Source: Mycobacterium sp. MYCO198283 | GTDB taxonomy: Bacteria > Actinomycetota > Actinomycetes > Mycobacteriales > Mycobacteriaceae | Assembly (NCBI RefSeq): GCF_021213805.1 | Contig: NZ_JAJQJI010000003.1 | Span: 124,001-188,000 of the forward strand | Length of the DNA: 64,000 nt | Direction of reading: 5' to 3' | In this document: one piece after another, positions 43,888 to 51,634 of the stretch | How positions within the stretch are numbered: the first letter of the stretch is position 1 | Layout: the number at the start of each line of letters is the position of its first letter | Made by a program: the position numbers and the translations under genes | The notes under the pieces: model-generated | What the model saw: only the letters and a program-made list of their open reading frames with translations | Told to the model about the DNA's origin: nothing | Databases searched by the model: none

Positions 43888-44901
43888 ATGACCACGCTGA
43901 TCGACTTCATCCTGGACCTGTTCCGCGACCCGTTCCGCGCCCAGTCGTTCGTCAACGACCCCGATGATGCGCTCCGCGTCGCCGGCCTCTCGAACGTCAC
44001 GGCCGCGCAGCTGCAGGCAGTCGCCGCGACCGCGGCGCCGGCCGGCGTGATGCTCGGCGGCGGCGACCCGATCGTCGGGCTGCAGCGGGCGGTGGCCGAC
44101 CACCACCAGCTGGCCAGCAACTTCGCCTCGCCGTTCTCGCCGCAGACCTCCTACGCGCCCAACTTCGCGCCGGAGACCAACACCGACCTGCTCAGCGGCA
44201 ACGAGGTGGCGAGCCCGGACCAGCACGCGGGCGCCAACGCCCAGAACGGCGCCTTCAACCTCGGCTTCGGCGACATCACCTTCGGTGACAAGACCAGCAA
44301 CACCGCGACCAACGGCGGCGTGGTGGTCGACGGCGACAACGACGGCGACATCGTCAGCGGTGACGGCGCGGTGCTCGGCGACAACAACGACGTCAACAAC
44401 GGCGACGTCGTCGCCGGGTCGGGCAGCCACGTCGCGGTGGGCCGCGGCAACGAGATCGAGGACAACTCGCAGCACGCCGGCGGTGACGTGATCTCCGACA
44501 ACCAGGGCACGGTCATCAAGGACAACGACCTGTCCGGCGGCCACGGCGGCGGTGCGGCCGGCGGCGACAGCCTGATCGGCATCGGCAGCGGCGGCGCGTC
44601 GGGCGGCGACGGCGGCAACGCCGGCTCGATCATCGTCAACGACAGCCACGCCAACTCCGGCACGCAGACCCACGTCGGTGGCGATTCGGGCAGCGACAAC
44701 ACCGTCGACAACTCGGTGCACACCAGCACGCACACCGATACCAGCACCGAGGCCAACACCTCGATCGACAACCACTCCTCGTCGTACGAGTCGAGCGTCG
44801 CGTCGCACAACGACACCGACTTCGCCTCGCACAACGACGCCGTCAACAACCTGGCGTCGCACAACGACGTCGCGTCCGACAACGGCTTCGACGCGTTCTG
44901 A
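43888..44901 (+). CDS. iniB: IniB, isoniazid-inducible Asn/Gly/Asp-rich protein
   Basis: 337 residues. Residues 1-50 are the IniB-N domain (LIDFILDLFRDPFRAQSF). The rest is low-complexity, rich in Gly, Asn, Asp, Ser and His, with repeats such as NGGVVVDGDNDGDIVSGDG and a C-terminal SHND series (VASHNDTDFASHND...). First gene of the iniBAC operon, induced by cell-wall inhibitors in mycobacteria; molecular role unknown. The ATG has a GAGAAAGGG site 5-12 bases upstream. Confidence 0.92.
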   Translation: MTTLIDFILDLFRDPFRAQSFVNDPDDALRVAGLSNVTAAQLQAVAATAAPAGVMLGGGDPIVGLQRAVADHHQLASNFASPFSPQTSYAPNFAPETNTDLLSGNEVASPDQHAGANAQNGAFNLGFGDITFGDKTSNTATNGGVVVDGDNDGDIVSGDGAVLGDNNDVNNGDVVAGSGSHVAVGRGNEIEDNSQHAGGDVISDNQGTVIKDNDLSGGHGGGAAGGDSLIGIGSGGASGGDGGNAGSIIVNDSHANSGTQTHVGGDSGSDNTVDNSVHTSTHTDTSTEANTSIDNHSSSYESSVASHNDTDFASHNDAVNNLASHNDVASDNGFDAF

Positions 44902-44923
44902 GCAACACAACTCCACGAGCGAC

Positions 44924-44954
44924 ACTGGCGGGGACCACACCGGTCCCCGCCAGT
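44924..44954 (+). terminator. Hairpin between iniB and iniA
   Basis: Perfect 13-bp stem (ACTGGCGGGGACC 44924-44936, GGTCCCCGCCAGT 44942-44954) with a 5-base loop, 22 bases after the iniB stop and 39 before the iniA ATG. No T-run follows. Within an operon it could attenuate read-through or protect the iniB message. Confidence 0.6.
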
Positions 44955-44993
44955 TCGCATGTCTACCGTTGAGCTCTCGGCCGAAAGGGATCG

Positions 44994-46844
44994 ATGACGC
45001 AACCGAACAGCTCGCAGCAGGCTCCGGGCAGACCCGTCAAGGTGATCGTCGAGCTGATCGACCACACCAGCAAGATCGCCGACGCCAACGACCGCGACGA
45101 CCTGGTGCAGCGGCTCGCCCGCGCCAAGGCCCGCATCACCGACCCGCAGATCCGGGTGGTCATCGCCGGGCAGCTCAAGCAGGGCAAGAGCCAGTTCCTC
45201 AACTCGCTGCTCAACATGCCGGTGGCGCGCGTCGGCGACGACGAGACGACCGTGCTGCCCACCGTGGTGTCCTACGGCGAGCAGGCGACGGCCCGGCTGG
45301 TCGTCAGCAACGGCCCCGAGGTGCCGCCCGACCTGGTCGCCATCCCGCCGGCCGATCTGACGAAGGACCTGCGACGGGCGCCGCAGGCCGGCGGCCGGGA
45401 GGTGCTGCGCGTCGAGGTGAGCGCGCCCAGCCCGCTGCTCAAGGGCGGGCTGGCGTTCATCGACACCCCGGGCGTCGGCGGGCACGGCCAGCCGCACCTG
45501 TCGGCGACGCTGGGTCTGCTGCCCGACGCCGACGCGATGCTGATGCTCAGCGACACCAGCCAGGAGTTCACCGAACCGGAGATGACGTTCCTGCGGCAGG
45601 CCTACGAGCTGTGCCCGGTCGCGACCGTCGTCGCCACCAAAATCGACCTGTATCCGCACTGGCGCCGGATCGTCGACACCAACGCCGCCCATCTGCGCCG
45701 CGCCGGCGTGCCGTTGGGCATCATCCCGGTGTCGGCGGTGCTGCGCAGCCACGCGCTGCAGCTCAACGACAAGGAGCTCAACGAGGAGTCGAACTACCCG
45801 GCGATCGTGAAGTTCCTGTCCGATCGCGTGCTGTCGCGCGAGAACGACCGCATCCGCGATCAGGTGGTCGACGAGGTGCGGGCGGCGGCCGAGCACCTCA
45901 CGATGGCGGTGTCGGCGGAGCTCTCGGCGCTCGACGACCCGGATGCCCGCGAACGGCTCACCGCCGATCTGGAGCGCCGCAAGCAGGAGGCGCAGGACGC
46001 GCTACAGCACACCGCGCTGTGGCAGCAGGTGCTCAACGACGGCATCGCCGACCTGACGGCCGACGTCGAACACGACCTGCGGGGCCGGTTCCGGACGATC
46101 ACCCAGCACACCGAACGAGTGATCGATCACTGCGACCCGACGGTCCACTGGGCGGAGATCGGCGCAGAACTCGAGGAGGCCATCGCCACCGCCGTGGGCG
46201 ACAACTTCGTCTGGGCCTATCAGCGGGCCGAGGTGCTGGCCCGCGAGGTGGCCCGCACGTTCGTCGAGGCCGGGCTCGACGCGGTGAAGATGCCGGCACT
46301 GTCGGCGAGCGAGATGGGTGCTGAGTTCGGCGAGCTGAGCTCCGTGGCGCAGCTGGAGGCCAAACCGATCAAGACCGGCCACAAGATCGTCACCGGCATG
46401 CGCGGCTCCTACGGCGGCGTGCTGATGTTCGGCATGCTCACCTCGTTCGCCGGGCTGGGCATGTTCAACCCGCTGTCGCTGGGCGCCGGACTCATCCTCG
46501 GCCGCAAGGCCTACAAGGAGGACATGGAGAACCGGATGCTGCGGGTGCGCAACGAGGCGAAGACCAACGTGCGCCGGTTCGTCGACGATGTCGCGTTCGT
46601 CGTCACCAAGGAGTCCCGCGACCGGCTCAAGACCGTGCAGCGCCAGCTACGCGACCACTACCGCGAGATCGCGAACCAGACCACCCGCTCGCTCAACGAG
46701 TCGCTGCAGGCCACGCTGTCGGCGGCCAAGCTGCAGGAGAACGAACGCAACACCCGCATCGCCGAGCTCAAGCGGCAGCTCAACATCCTCAACCAGGTCA
46801 GCCAGCACGCCGCGGGGCTGTCGCCGGCCCGATCCGCCGGCTGA
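44994..46844 (+). CDS. iniA: IniA, dynamin-like GTPase
   Basis: 616 residues, a bacterial dynamin-like protein that remodels membranes and is induced by cell-wall drugs. G1 is GQLKQGKS (59-66), the G3 motif is FIDTPGVGGHG near 158, and G4 is TKID near 215. A long helical bundle follows, with a hydrophobic membrane-binding region near residues 475-500 (LMFGMLTSFAGLGMF). ATG start with GAAAGGG about 5 bases upstream. It works with IniC encoded 56 bases downstream. Confidence 0.95.
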   Translation: MTQPNSSQQAPGRPVKVIVELIDHTSKIADANDRDDLVQRLARAKARITDPQIRVVIAGQLKQGKSQFLNSLLNMPVARVGDDETTVLPTVVSYGEQATARLVVSNGPEVPPDLVAIPPADLTKDLRRAPQAGGREVLRVEVSAPSPLLKGGLAFIDTPGVGGHGQPHLSATLGLLPDADAMLMLSDTSQEFTEPEMTFLRQAYELCPVATVVATKIDLYPHWRRIVDTNAAHLRRAGVPLGIIPVSAVLRSHALQLNDKELNEESNYPAIVKFLSDRVLSRENDRIRDQVVDEVRAAAEHLTMAVSAELSALDDPDARERLTADLERRKQEAQDALQHTALWQQVLNDGIADLTADVEHDLRGRFRTITQHTERVIDHCDPTVHWAEIGAELEEAIATAVGDNFVWAYQRAEVLAREVARTFVEAGLDAVKMPALSASEMGAEFGELSSVAQLEAKPIKTGHKIVTGMRGSYGGVLMFGMLTSFAGLGMFNPLSLGAGLILGRKAYKEDMENRMLRVRNEAKTNVRRFVDDVAFVVTKESRDRLKTVQRQLRDHYREIANQTTRSLNESLQATLSAAKLQENERNTRIAELKRQLNILNQVSQHAAGLSPARSAG

Positions 46845-46899
46845 CGCCACCTAGAATCGAGGCCTTGGCGGGGACGGCGTCGCACGAGGGGATGCAGCG

Positions 46900-48387
46900 G
46901 TGAGCACGAGCGAGGATGTGCGCGCCATCCTGGGCGGCACCATCCGCGCCTACCGCACCGACCCGGCGTACCGGCAGCGCGCCGACGTGCTGGCCGAGTT
47001 GGACCGGATCACCCGCCGGCTCAACGAGCCGATCCGCATCGCGCTGGCCGGCACCCTCAAGGCGGGCAAGTCGACGCTGGTCAACGCGCTGGTGGGGGAG
47101 GAGATCGCACCCACCGACGCCACCGAGGCCACCCGCATCGTCACCTGGTTCCACCACGGCCCCACCCCGAAGGTGACGGCGAACCACCGCGGCGGGCGGC
47201 GCTCCCACGTCCCGATCGCGCGGGGGCCCGACGGGCGCGGCCTGACCTTCGACGTCGCACGGCTCGACCCCGAGGACGTCGTCGACCTCGACGTCGAGTG
47301 GCCCGCCGCCGAGCTGGCCGACGCCACCATCATCGACACCCCGGGCACGTCGTCGCTGTCGCGTGACGTCTCGGCGCGCACGCTGCGCTTGCTGGTGCCC
47401 GACGACGGGATGCCGCGCGTCGACGCGGTGGTGTTCCTGCTGCGCACCCTCAACGCCGCCGACATCGCGCTGCTCAAGCAGATCGGCGAGCTGGTCGGCG
47501 GATCCACCGGGGCGCTCGGGGTGATCGGCGTGGCGTCGCGCGCCGACGAGATCGGCGCCGGCCGCATCGACGCCATGCTGTCGGCGCGCGACGTCGCCAC
47601 CCGCTTCACCGAGGAGATGGACCGCACCGGCATCTGCCAGGCCGTCGTGCCGGTGTCCGGCCTGCTGGCGCTCACCGCGCGAACGCTGCGCCAGAGCGAG
47701 TTCGTCGCGCTGGAGAAGCTCGCCGGTGTCGACGCCACCGAGCTGACGAAGGCCATGCTGTCGGCCGACCGCTTCATGCGCGAGGACAGCACGCTGCCGG
47801 TCGACGCGGCGACCCGGCGGCAGCTCATGGAACGGTTCGGCATGTTCGGCATCCGGATCTCGATCGCGGTGCTGCGGTCCGGCGTCAGCGATTCGGTGGC
47901 GCTGGCGAACGAGCTGCTGGAGCGCAGCGGGTTGACCGCGCTGCGCGACGTGATCGACCAACAGTTCGCGCAGCGCTCCGACCTGTTGAAGGCGCACACC
48001 GCGCTGCTGTCCCTGCGCCGCATCGTCACCGCGCATCCCATCCGCGCCACCCCGCAGATCGTCGCCGACATCGACCCGCTGCTGGCCGACACGCACGCGT
48101 TCGAGGAGCTGCGGCTGCTCAGCCAGTTGCGCTCCCGCGAGACCACGCTGAACGACGACGAGATGGCGTCGCTGCGGCGCATCATCGGCGGGTCGGGCAC
48201 CGACGCGGCGAGCCGGCTCGGCCTGCAGGGGGAGCTCGCCGACGGCCCGCGCGCCGCGTTCGCCGCCGCGCAGCGCTGGCGCCGCCGGGCCGAGCATCCG
48301 CTCAACGACCCGTTCACCACTCGCGCGTGCCGGGCCGCCGCCCGCAGCGCCGAGGCGTTGGTGGCGCAGTTCTCGCGAGCGGGTTAG
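46900..48387 (+). CDS. iniC: IniC, dynamin-like GTPase
   Basis: 495 residues, partner of IniA. G1 is GTLKAGKST (51-59), followed by a threonine-containing switch (TDATEATRIVTWF) and G3 IIDTPGTSS near 145. No strong membrane segment, in contrast to IniA, so heterodimerisation may supply the membrane contact. GTG start. Last gene of iniBAC; its stop overlaps by four bases the stop of the convergent Thr-rich protein gene. Confidence 0.95.
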   Translation: MSTSEDVRAILGGTIRAYRTDPAYRQRADVLAELDRITRRLNEPIRIALAGTLKAGKSTLVNALVGEEIAPTDATEATRIVTWFHHGPTPKVTANHRGGRRSHVPIARGPDGRGLTFDVARLDPEDVVDLDVEWPAAELADATIIDTPGTSSLSRDVSARTLRLLVPDDGMPRVDAVVFLLRTLNAADIALLKQIGELVGGSTGALGVIGVASRADEIGAGRIDAMLSARDVATRFTEEMDRTGICQAVVPVSGLLALTARTLRQSEFVALEKLAGVDATELTKAMLSADRFMREDSTLPVDAATRRQLMERFGMFGIRISIAVLRSGVSDSVALANELLERSGLTALRDVIDQQFAQRSDLLKAHTALLSLRRIVTAHPIRATPQIVADIDPLLADTHAFEELRLLSQLRSRETTLNDDEMASLRRIIGGSGTDAASRLGLQGELADGPRAAFAAAQRWRRRAEHPLNDPFTTRACRAAARSAEALVAQFSRAG

Positions 48388-48986
48388 CCGCTGCCCGGGC
48401 CGCCGTTGCCCGCGCCGCCGGGAAGCCCGGGAACCGACGGGACGGTGACCGTCACGGTGCTGGTGCTGGTCGTCACGACGGTGCTGGTGCTCGTGGTGAC
48501 CGGAGCGGTGGTCGTGGTGGTGGTCGGCTCCGTCGTCGTCGTCTCCGCGGCGGACGACGTGGTGGTGGCGGCTGCGGTGGTGGTCTCGTCGCCGCCGGTG
48601 ACCTCGCTGGTGGCCGTCGGACCGGAGCTCTGCGTCGTCGACGGCGCGACGGAGGTGGTGGTGGTCGACGGCGTGGTGTCGGAGCCGTCGTCGGACGCCA
48701 GCGAGATGATGCCCCACAGCGCCAGCGCCAGCACGATCACGGCGAGCGCGCCGATCGCGATCAGCGCCGCCGGCTTGCGGTACCAGGGCGTCGGCTCCTC
48801 CGGCGGGTACTGGTCGTAACCGGTGGGCTGGTCGTAGCCCTGGCCGTATCCCGTCGGCGGGGCCTCGCCGTAGCCGGTCTGCGGGTACTCGCTGTACGCC
48901 TCGCCGCCGGTGCCGCCGCCGTAGTTGGCCGCGTACTGCGTCGGGTCCTGGTCGGAGGGATCGTCGGGGTGTCCGTTACGCGCCAC
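48384..48986 (-). CDS. Single-pass membrane protein, PWYR motif and Thr-rich tail
   Basis: 200 residues. Cytoplasmic head rich in Gly, Tyr, Gln and Pro with YGxGYDQPTGYDQYP repeats, then EPTPWYRKPAA, one membrane helix (residues about 73-95) and a Thr/Val-rich outer tail ending GGAGNGGPGSG. Paralogous in layout to the proteins at 28213 and 51337. It takes the place of the lipoprotein gene lpqJ (Rv0344c) downstream of iniC. The GTG at 48986 is the likely start; no good ribosome-binding site is seen. Confidence 0.72.
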   Translation of the reverse strand: MARNGHPDDPSDQDPTQYAANYGGGTGGEAYSEYPQTGYGEAPPTGYGQGYDQPTGYDQYPPEEPTPWYRKPAALIAIGALAVIVLALALWGIISLASDDGSDTTPSTTTTSVAPSTTQSSGPTATSEVTGGDETTTAAATTTSSAAETTTTEPTTTTTTAPVTTSTSTVVTTSTSTVTVTVPSVPGLPGGAGNGGPGSG

Positions 48987-49170
48987 GGGCACTGATAGTA
49001 ACGAGACGGCTGCAGGTGGCGTCGACGGTCTGCGACGGGCCGGCTGCCCGCGCGGATCCCTTGACCGCGACACAACTGCCACATCAACGTTTCCGAATCC
49101 TGGGACACACCAGAGCGAGGAGTGCTTGGTGGAGGGTAGAGATGTTTGCGATACGGAGGGGATTGCGAAG

Positions 49171-49272
49171 ATGCTTCACGGCTACGAGCCGATCATTCGA
49201 CGCTTCATTGCAGGCTTGATGTCGGGCGACGAATTCGAGAGGCACTACACGAGCTACTTTCGATACCAGTGA
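49171..49272 (+). pseudogene. Broken colicin-immunity-like gene, 5' part
   Basis: An ATG with GGAGGGG upstream opens a 33-residue frame whose sequence (YEPIIRRFIAGLMSGDEFERHY) resembles the N-terminus of self-protective colicin-type immunity proteins, which begin with such a helix and an EFE..Y pattern. It then meets TGA. The adjacent frame continues with coding-like sequence (49274-49471), so a frameshift or chimeric join is likely. Base composition is lower in GC than the flanks. Confidence 0.55.
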
Positions 49273-49273
49273 C

Positions 49274-49471
49274 GTTCCGCTGCCAATTGATGTGTCAATC
49301 GAGACTCCCCACGGCCGCAACTACAAGGTGGCCGCGAACGAGGTGTTTGACGCCGACGAGGCGAACGAACTTTTCATGAGCTACTACTTGACGGGAACTA
49401 TTCCCGACGCGTATGCCCTGCGGCCGATCAGGGCCTGGAAAGCGGACGGCACCGAGGTCTATTTCGACTAG
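49274..49471 (+). pseudogene. 3' fragment of an immunity-type or hypothetical gene
   Basis: In the +1 frame relative to the preceding fragment, 65 codons read VPLPIDVSIETPHGRNYKVA and on to a C-terminus ADGTEVYFD before TAG. The sequence is protein-like (alternating strands, charged turns) but has no start of its own. Either a one-base shift near 49262 broke a gene of about 99 codons, or two gene ends were joined. Product unknown. Confidence 0.5.
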
Positions 49472-49692
49472 TTTGCTTATATCGGCCGGGGGTCGTGTCG
49501 ATGAGCTGAGATGGGTCCCGGTGGGCAGATGATTCAGGTTCCTACACCGGGAAACGTCTGCCTACCGGGGAGCCCTGTGTCTGAGATTACGTCTTGTACC
49601 TGCTGCCGTTGTCGCCGACACGATCGTGTGGGGTACCCCAGGTTTTGTCTCCGGGGCGCCGCGAGCAAGTGGTTCCTAGGGGCTGCGCCACG
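49472..49692. other. Non-coding gap in the toxin-immunity region
   Basis: Only 221 bases, with moderate GC. A short frame starting at 49511 shows no protein-like pattern. I see no terminator, tRNA or repeat. It may hold the promoter of the next gene. Confidence 0.4.
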
Positions 49693-50214
49693 ATGAACCC
49701 TCGCTCACCCGCGACGTCGGAAGCGCTGCAGCGACTCACAGGGAGACGCCTCCTCCGGATTCGTCGAGTCTTCTACGTCTACAAAGGTGAAGTGGACCGG
49801 AAGGAGGGTCCGCTCGAAATGTCCTTCGCCGACGGTACGACCGCCCTCCTTGAATCTGGGCCGGACGGTGAAGTCCTCATCATCAGTGATCAGCCTTTAC
49901 GCGATCCCTTCGGAAGTGAACTGTCGAAAGCCAATCGGGAGTACGTCCGGCAACACGGTAAATGGACGGCGTTCGATGTCTCCGACGAGGCTCCCTACGA
50001 CGAGCTGTGCGGTCACGTCATCACCGATGTCCACGCGATTCGGCTCGTCGACCAACTGGTGGCCGAGGGACTCGTCAACGCACATGCAGCGACCGGGCCA
50101 GGCATTGTCAACCCTGACAAAGTGGTCGGCGCAGTGTTGCAGATCGGCGGTCGCGCAATGAGAGCCGAGTCGGTCATGGACGAATTGCGGGTTACGGTTG
50201 AGCTGTCCGCCTGA
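49693..50214 (+). CDS. Hypothetical protein, possible immunity protein
   Basis: 173 residues, soluble, acidic, no signal or membrane segment (RLTGRRLLRIRRVFYVYKG ... MSFADGTTALLESGPDGEV). Codon use is less GC-biased than the flanking core genes, which suggests transfer. It lies among toxin/immunity fragments, and its last three codons are part of the 190-bp duplicated segment. The immunity role is inferred from context only. The ATG at 49693 is the first after a long non-coding stretch. Confidence 0.6.
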   Translation: MNPRSPATSEALQRLTGRRLLRIRRVFYVYKGEVDRKEGPLEMSFADGTTALLESGPDGEVLIISDQPLRDPFGSELSKANREYVRQHGKWTAFDVSDEAPYDELCGHVITDVHAIRLVDQLVAEGLVNAHAATGPGIVNPDKVVGAVLQIGGRAMRAESVMDELRVTVELSA

Positions 50215-50395
50215 ACATCACGGGGACGTGAGCGTCCGCGTGATGTTGGTGCGCGGGCCGCGCCGGCGCGACGTCGTCGTCTCGTCCTCGGTGGTCGTCG
50301 GCGGCGTCACCGGCGCGGTCGCGGTGGTGCGGGGCGTCGTGGTCGGCGCCGCCGGCGGCGGGACGGCCGGACCATCGGGATGACCCCACGAATCG
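50206..50395. repeat. Direct duplication, copy A (deleted copy of Thr-rich gene 3' end)
   Basis: About 190 bases nearly identical to 51325-51634 but missing 120 internal bases. On the - strand it encodes the end of the Thr-rich protein (HPDGPAVPPPAAPTTTPRTT to RRRGPRTNITRTLTSP), with 40 residues deleted in frame between TTT runs. It is not preceded by a usable start or head domain, so this copy is a remnant. Confidence 0.85.
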
Positions 50396-50792
50396 AAAGC
50401 ATCACCAAAGGCGTCAAACGAGCACACGACCTCGCCGGCGCACGCCGAAAATTGGCTCGGATCAAAATCTCGGGCGTAGGGACTCGCATGAGTCAACACG
50501 CTCTCGTGTCGAAGTAACGAGACCGGAGGACGCGCCGTCATCGATAAGCGGATATACCAATCACGCGGAAGAACAGATTGCAGGACGCGACGGTGGGGTC
50601 GGGGTTCGCCGGGACGCCCTCGAAGAAGCTTTCCGAAACCCGGTGCGAGACGTAGAGCGACTCGTCGATTCACAGGGCCGGGTGTCTTTCCGTTACACGG
50701 GAGCAAATGCAACGGTAATCGTCAATTCGAAAGGTGAAGTCATTACAGGATGGGCAACCAATAGCGGATACACAGGAGGTGGGTGTGGCTGA
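50380..50792 (+). pseudogene. Orphan C-terminal toxin domain (polymorphic toxin tip)
   Basis: From about 50520 a frame runs through ISGYTNHAEEQIAGRDGG, VRRDALEEAFRNPV, GRVSFRYTGANATVIVN and GEVITGWATNSG to TGA at 50790. The order His, RDGG-type helix, YTG strand, VVN strand and T-W-TNS tail is that of small RNase-like (BECR/DUF4258-like) toxin tips of polymorphic toxins. Upstream, an ATG at 50380 opens another frame that stops at 50518; the two look joined by a frameshift. No N-terminal delivery domain is present. The 3' end overlaps the next gene by eight bases. Confidence 0.6.
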
Positions 50793-51069
50793 CTTCTACA
50801 TGATGCTGACTGATGAACAAATGAGACTCCTCGACGAAGTTCTCAAGCGGCGGAACACCGAACTTCGCGGAATGCTTGTGCGCCGCGACGCTCCGTCACG
50901 CGCGGATGCGGACGAGATCATTCGTTCGCTCAGTGATGAGCTCGTAGACAATCTCGACGACGAGTGGGAACCTACCGGCTACGGTGTAGAGGTCAGCAGA
51001 TTATTGAATAGCGTCAATAAGGTGAGACTACGTTTTTGGCCCGACGGAGACACTGGCTACTACGGATAG
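50785..51069 (+). CDS. Small acidic protein, candidate immunity protein
   Basis: 94 residues from GTG 50785, with a perfect AGGAGG ribosome-binding site 6 bases upstream. Helical and acidic (MLTDEQMRLLDEVLKRRNTEL, DADEIIRSLSDELVDNLDDEWE), ending RLRFWPDGDTGYYG. It starts inside the last codons of the toxin fragment, the usual toxin-immunity arrangement. A decayed copy lies at 51179-51333. The family is not one I can name; the immunity role is inferred from context. Confidence 0.65.
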   Translation: MADFYMMLTDEQMRLLDEVLKRRNTELRGMLVRRDAPSRADADEIIRSLSDELVDNLDDEWEPTGYGVEVSRLLNSVNKVRLRFWPDGDTGYYG

Positions 51070-51178
51070 CGCCAGGTGACGGTTCGCAGCCATGCGTTCG
51101 TGGCACGGCTATCCGAACGAGCGGGTTACTGAGTGAACTTAGGTGGGAGCTCGATGTGACGAGGGAACCCTCGCGGAG

Positions 51179-51333
51179 GTGCTCACGACCGTTCAGCGCG
51201 AGCTCCTTGACGACATCCTGGCCCGTCGGCATCCACCGCTGGATGACGACGGGGAGCCGACGAACACGGTCGCATGGTGAGCAGGTTGCTCAACGCGATT
51301 GACGACGCCCGATTGCGCGGTGCTTCCGCCTGA
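51179..51333 (+). pseudogene. Decayed copy of the immunity candidate
   Basis: Two overlapping frames retain similarity to the protein at 50785: VQRELLDDILARR (compare EQMRLLDEVLKRR) and LDDDGEPT (compare LDDEWEPT) in one frame ending at 51280, then MVSRLLNAIDDARLRGASA (compare VSRLLNSVNKVRLRF) in the next frame, ending TGA at 51333. About 35 middle codons are missing and one frameshift is present. Confidence 0.6.
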
Positions 51334-51634
51334 ACATCACGGCGGCGTGAGCGTCCGCGTGATGTTGGTGCGCGGGCCGCGCCGGCGCGACGTCGTCGTC
51401 TCGTCCTCGGTGGTCGTCTCCGCCTCCGAGGTGGTCGGCTCGGTGCTCGTCTCGCTGGAGGTGGGGGACACCTCGCCCGGCGCCGGCGGGTTGATCTCGG
51501 TGGTCGACACCGACGGGGTGGTGTAGCTGGTGGTCGTCGGCGGCGTCACCGGTGCGGTCGCGGTGGTGAGGGGCGTCGTGGTCGGCGCCGCCGGCGGCGG
51601 GACGACCGGACCATCGGGACGGCCCCACGAATCG
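51325..51634. repeat. Direct duplication, copy B (intact Thr-rich gene 3' end)
   Basis: Source or sister copy of 50206-50395. It covers the last 100 codons of the Thr-rich protein gene at 51337-51744 plus 12 bases downstream of its stop (TCCGCCTGAACA). The distance between copies is 1,119 bases. Confidence 0.85.

Noticed and set aside
49171..49471. Programmed frameshift joining the two fragments
   Set aside because: No slippery heptamer or downstream structure is evident at the junction; simple decay or a chimeric join is more likely.
49511..49696. Short + strand frame starting MGPGGQMIQVP
   Set aside because: No protein-like pattern, no good start context, and it ends over the next gene's start.
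49100..51330. Insertion sequence or integrase responsible for the toxin-immunity region
   Set aside because: No transposase, integrase, terminal inverted repeats or tRNA target were found within the region; the direct duplication points to recombination.
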